A stretch of 5,799 bases of DNA from contig NZ_BSPX01000127.1 of the NCBI RefSeq assembly GCF_030161255.1, positions 1-5,799 on the forward strand. The letters are read 5' to 3'. The notes beneath the pieces were generated by a model that saw nothing but the letters and a program-made list of their open reading frames with translations, was not told where the DNA came from and did not search any database. How positions within the stretch are numbered: position 1 is the first letter of the stretch; each line of letters starts with the position of its first letter. Source of the DNA: Zoogloea oryzae (GTDB taxonomy: Bacteria > Pseudomonadota > Gammaproteobacteria > Burkholderiales > Rhodocyclaceae). Both the position numbers and the translations under genes were made by a program. This document shows, piece by piece, positions 1 through 5,799 of the stretch.

Positions 1-4337
<4,337 letters not shown>

Positions 4338-4350
4338 CGGGGCGGGGCGT

Positions 4351-5031
4351 TCAGGCCGGGCCGGGTTCGGCCGCCAGGGGGGTCGGGGCGGTCGGGCGGG
4401 GCTGGCCGTAGGTCTTGAACAGGGCGAGGACTTCTTCCATCTCGGCGCTGGAGAGGATGTGCGGCTCGCCCAGCTGACAGGCGCGCCAGTATTGCTCGCA
4501 GAGGGTCTCGAACTCGACGGCCAGGGCCAGGGTGCCCCGCAGGTCGCCACCCAGCACCAGCATGCCGTGGTTGGCGAGCAGGCAGGCGCGGCGGCCTTCG
4601 AGGGCGGCGATGGCGCCGTCGGACAGCGCCTGGGTGCCGAAGGTGGCGTAGGGCGCGCAGCGCACGTCGGTGCCGCCGAAGCGGGCGATCATGTAGTGAA
4701 AGGCCGGAATGGCGCGCCGGTGACAGGCCAGCGCGGTGGCGAAAGGCGAGTGGGCGTGGAGCACGGCGCCCACGTCGGGCCGCGCGGCGAGGATGTCCCG
4801 GTGGATGCGCCACTCGGACGACGGGGCGAAGGGCCCGTGCCAGCTGCCGTCCATCCCCATCAGGGCCATGTCGTCGGGGCTGAGTTCGTCGTAGGGGCGG
4901 CCGGTGGGCGTGATCAGGAAGCCCCGGGTACAGCGCACGCTGGCATTGCCGGCGGTGCCGGCGTTGAGTCCGCAGTGGGCCATCTCCCGGGCCGTGTCGA
5001 GGAGGCCGGCCCGCAATACGTTCTCGTTCAT
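4351..5031 (-). CDS. Class II (zinc) aldolase, FucA-like; probable 5-deoxy/5-methylthioribulose-1-phosphate aldolase
   Basis: Complete 226-residue class II aldolase/adducin-family enzyme, probably cytoplasmic and homotetrameric like FucA. From my memory of the E. coli FucA sequence, the two align almost without gaps. The zinc ligands His92, His94 (in LHAHSP) and His155 (in NHGM), catalytic Glu73 (in SSEWRIH), Tyr113, Phe131 and Tyr209 (in FKTYG) all fall at the same residue numbers. Other shared blocks are LNAGTAGNASVR, LITPTGRPY, HYMIA and CAPYATFGT. It differs in a proline/alanine-rich tail of about 16 residues after KTYG. The ATG at 5031 is chosen because it aligns with FucA Met1 and has a TGGAG ribosome site 9 bases upstream. 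An in-frame ATG at 5106 would overlap mtnA and add 25 residues unlike FucA. The mtnA neighbour argues for the DHAP shunt: 5-methylthioribulose-1-phosphate or 5-deoxyribulose-1-phosphate is split to DHAP plus methylthioacetaldehyde or acetaldehyde. In published shunt clusters this role is called Ald2 or DrdA. L-fuculose-1-phosphate aldolase activity remains possible. MtnB dehydratase belongs to the same superfamily but resembles this protein less. Confidence 0.93.
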   Translation of the reverse strand: MNENVLRAGLLDTAREMAHCGLNAGTAGNASVRCTRGFLITPTGRPYDELSPDDMALMGMDGSWHGPFAPSSEWRIHRDILAARPDVGAVLHAHSPFATALACHRRAIPAFHYMIARFGGTDVRCAPYATFGTQALSDGAIAALEGRRACLLANHGMLVLGGDLRGTLALAVEFETLCEQYWRACQLGEPHILSSAEMEEVLALFKTYGQPRPTAPTPLAAEPGPA

Positions 5032-5040
5032 GATCACTTG

Positions 5041-5045
5041 CTCCA
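5041..5045 (-). promoter_or_regulatory. Ribosome binding site of the aldolase
   Basis: Minus strand reads TGGAG followed by 9 bases and then ATG at 5031. It lies within the 22-base gap after the mtnA stop codon. It decides the start in favour of 5031 over the ATG at 5106 inside mtnA. The next gene, the kinase, has no comparable site before its ATG: the preceding 13 bases are only C, G and A and lack a purine-rich run. Kinase translation may therefore depend on coupling to the aldolase. Confidence 0.7.
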
Positions 5046-5053
5046 GTCCGGGA

Positions 5054-5778
<725 letters not shown>

Positions 5779-5799
5779 GCACACGTCTGAACTCCAGTC
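5779..5799 (+). other. Illumina TruSeq adapter remnant at the contig end (artefact)
   Basis: The last 21 plus-strand bases, containing ACACGTCTGAACTCCAG, are identical to an internal stretch of the standard TruSeq adapter that begins AGATCGGAAGAGC. Here the match begins at the GC before ACACG; the preceding base (g at 5778) no longer agrees with the adapter. Composition also changes abruptly from almost pure G/C to mixed. The mtnA frame happens to stay open through it, adding false residues LEFRRV or a false GTG start. This is known synthetic sequence, not biology. Confidence 0.95.

Noticed and set aside
4338..4350. Possible promoter or terminator in the gaps between genes
   Set aside because: The gaps are 13 and 22 bases. 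They hold no -35/-10 pair, no stem-loop with a T run, and are too short for a promoter.

Overview
This is a short, very GC-rich stretch of bacterial chromosome in which all three genes lie on the minus strand, so it is read from right to left. It looks like the end of a draft-assembly contig. The last 21 bases (5779-5799) match the Illumina TruSeq adapter rather than genomic DNA. The left edge cuts through an open coding frame. Gene content, GC richness and the long hybrid-kinase architecture suggest a high-GC proteobacterium. A betaproteobacterium such as a member of the Rhodocyclales is my best guess, but this is an inference from general character only.

Layout in transcription order: (1) 5778-5054, the C-terminal two thirds of mtnA, 5-methylthioribose-1-phosphate isomerase. 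(2) After 22 bases, 5031-4351, a complete 226-residue class II aldolase closely resembling L-fuculose-1-phosphate aldolase (FucA). (3) After 13 bases, 4337 to the left edge, a very large hybrid sensor histidine kinase. At least 1445 residues are visible: dCache sensor, HAMP, three PAS domains, HisKA, ATPase, two receiver domains, and the start of an HPt domain where the window ends. Gaps between genes are so short that one transcript is likely, with its promoter upstream of mtnA and outside the window. No terminator, RNA gene, mobile element or CRISPR array is visible.

Functionally, mtnA next to a FucA-like aldolase is the signature of the DHAP shunt (5-deoxyribose/5-methylthioribose salvage). 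The isomerase turns the ribose-1-phosphate left from 5'-methylthioadenosine or 5'-deoxyadenosine into the ribulose-1-phosphate. The aldolase then splits that into dihydroxyacetone phosphate and a two-carbon aldehyde. This fits the aldolase better than fucose use. The kinase is a membrane receptor that would start a multistep phosphorelay. Whether it belongs functionally to the salvage genes or merely sits downstream cannot be decided here. I see no clearly undescribed system. The points most worth a second look are the adapter tail (a data-quality problem), the salvage pair with a co-directional phosphorelay kinase, and several oddities inside the kinase gene.
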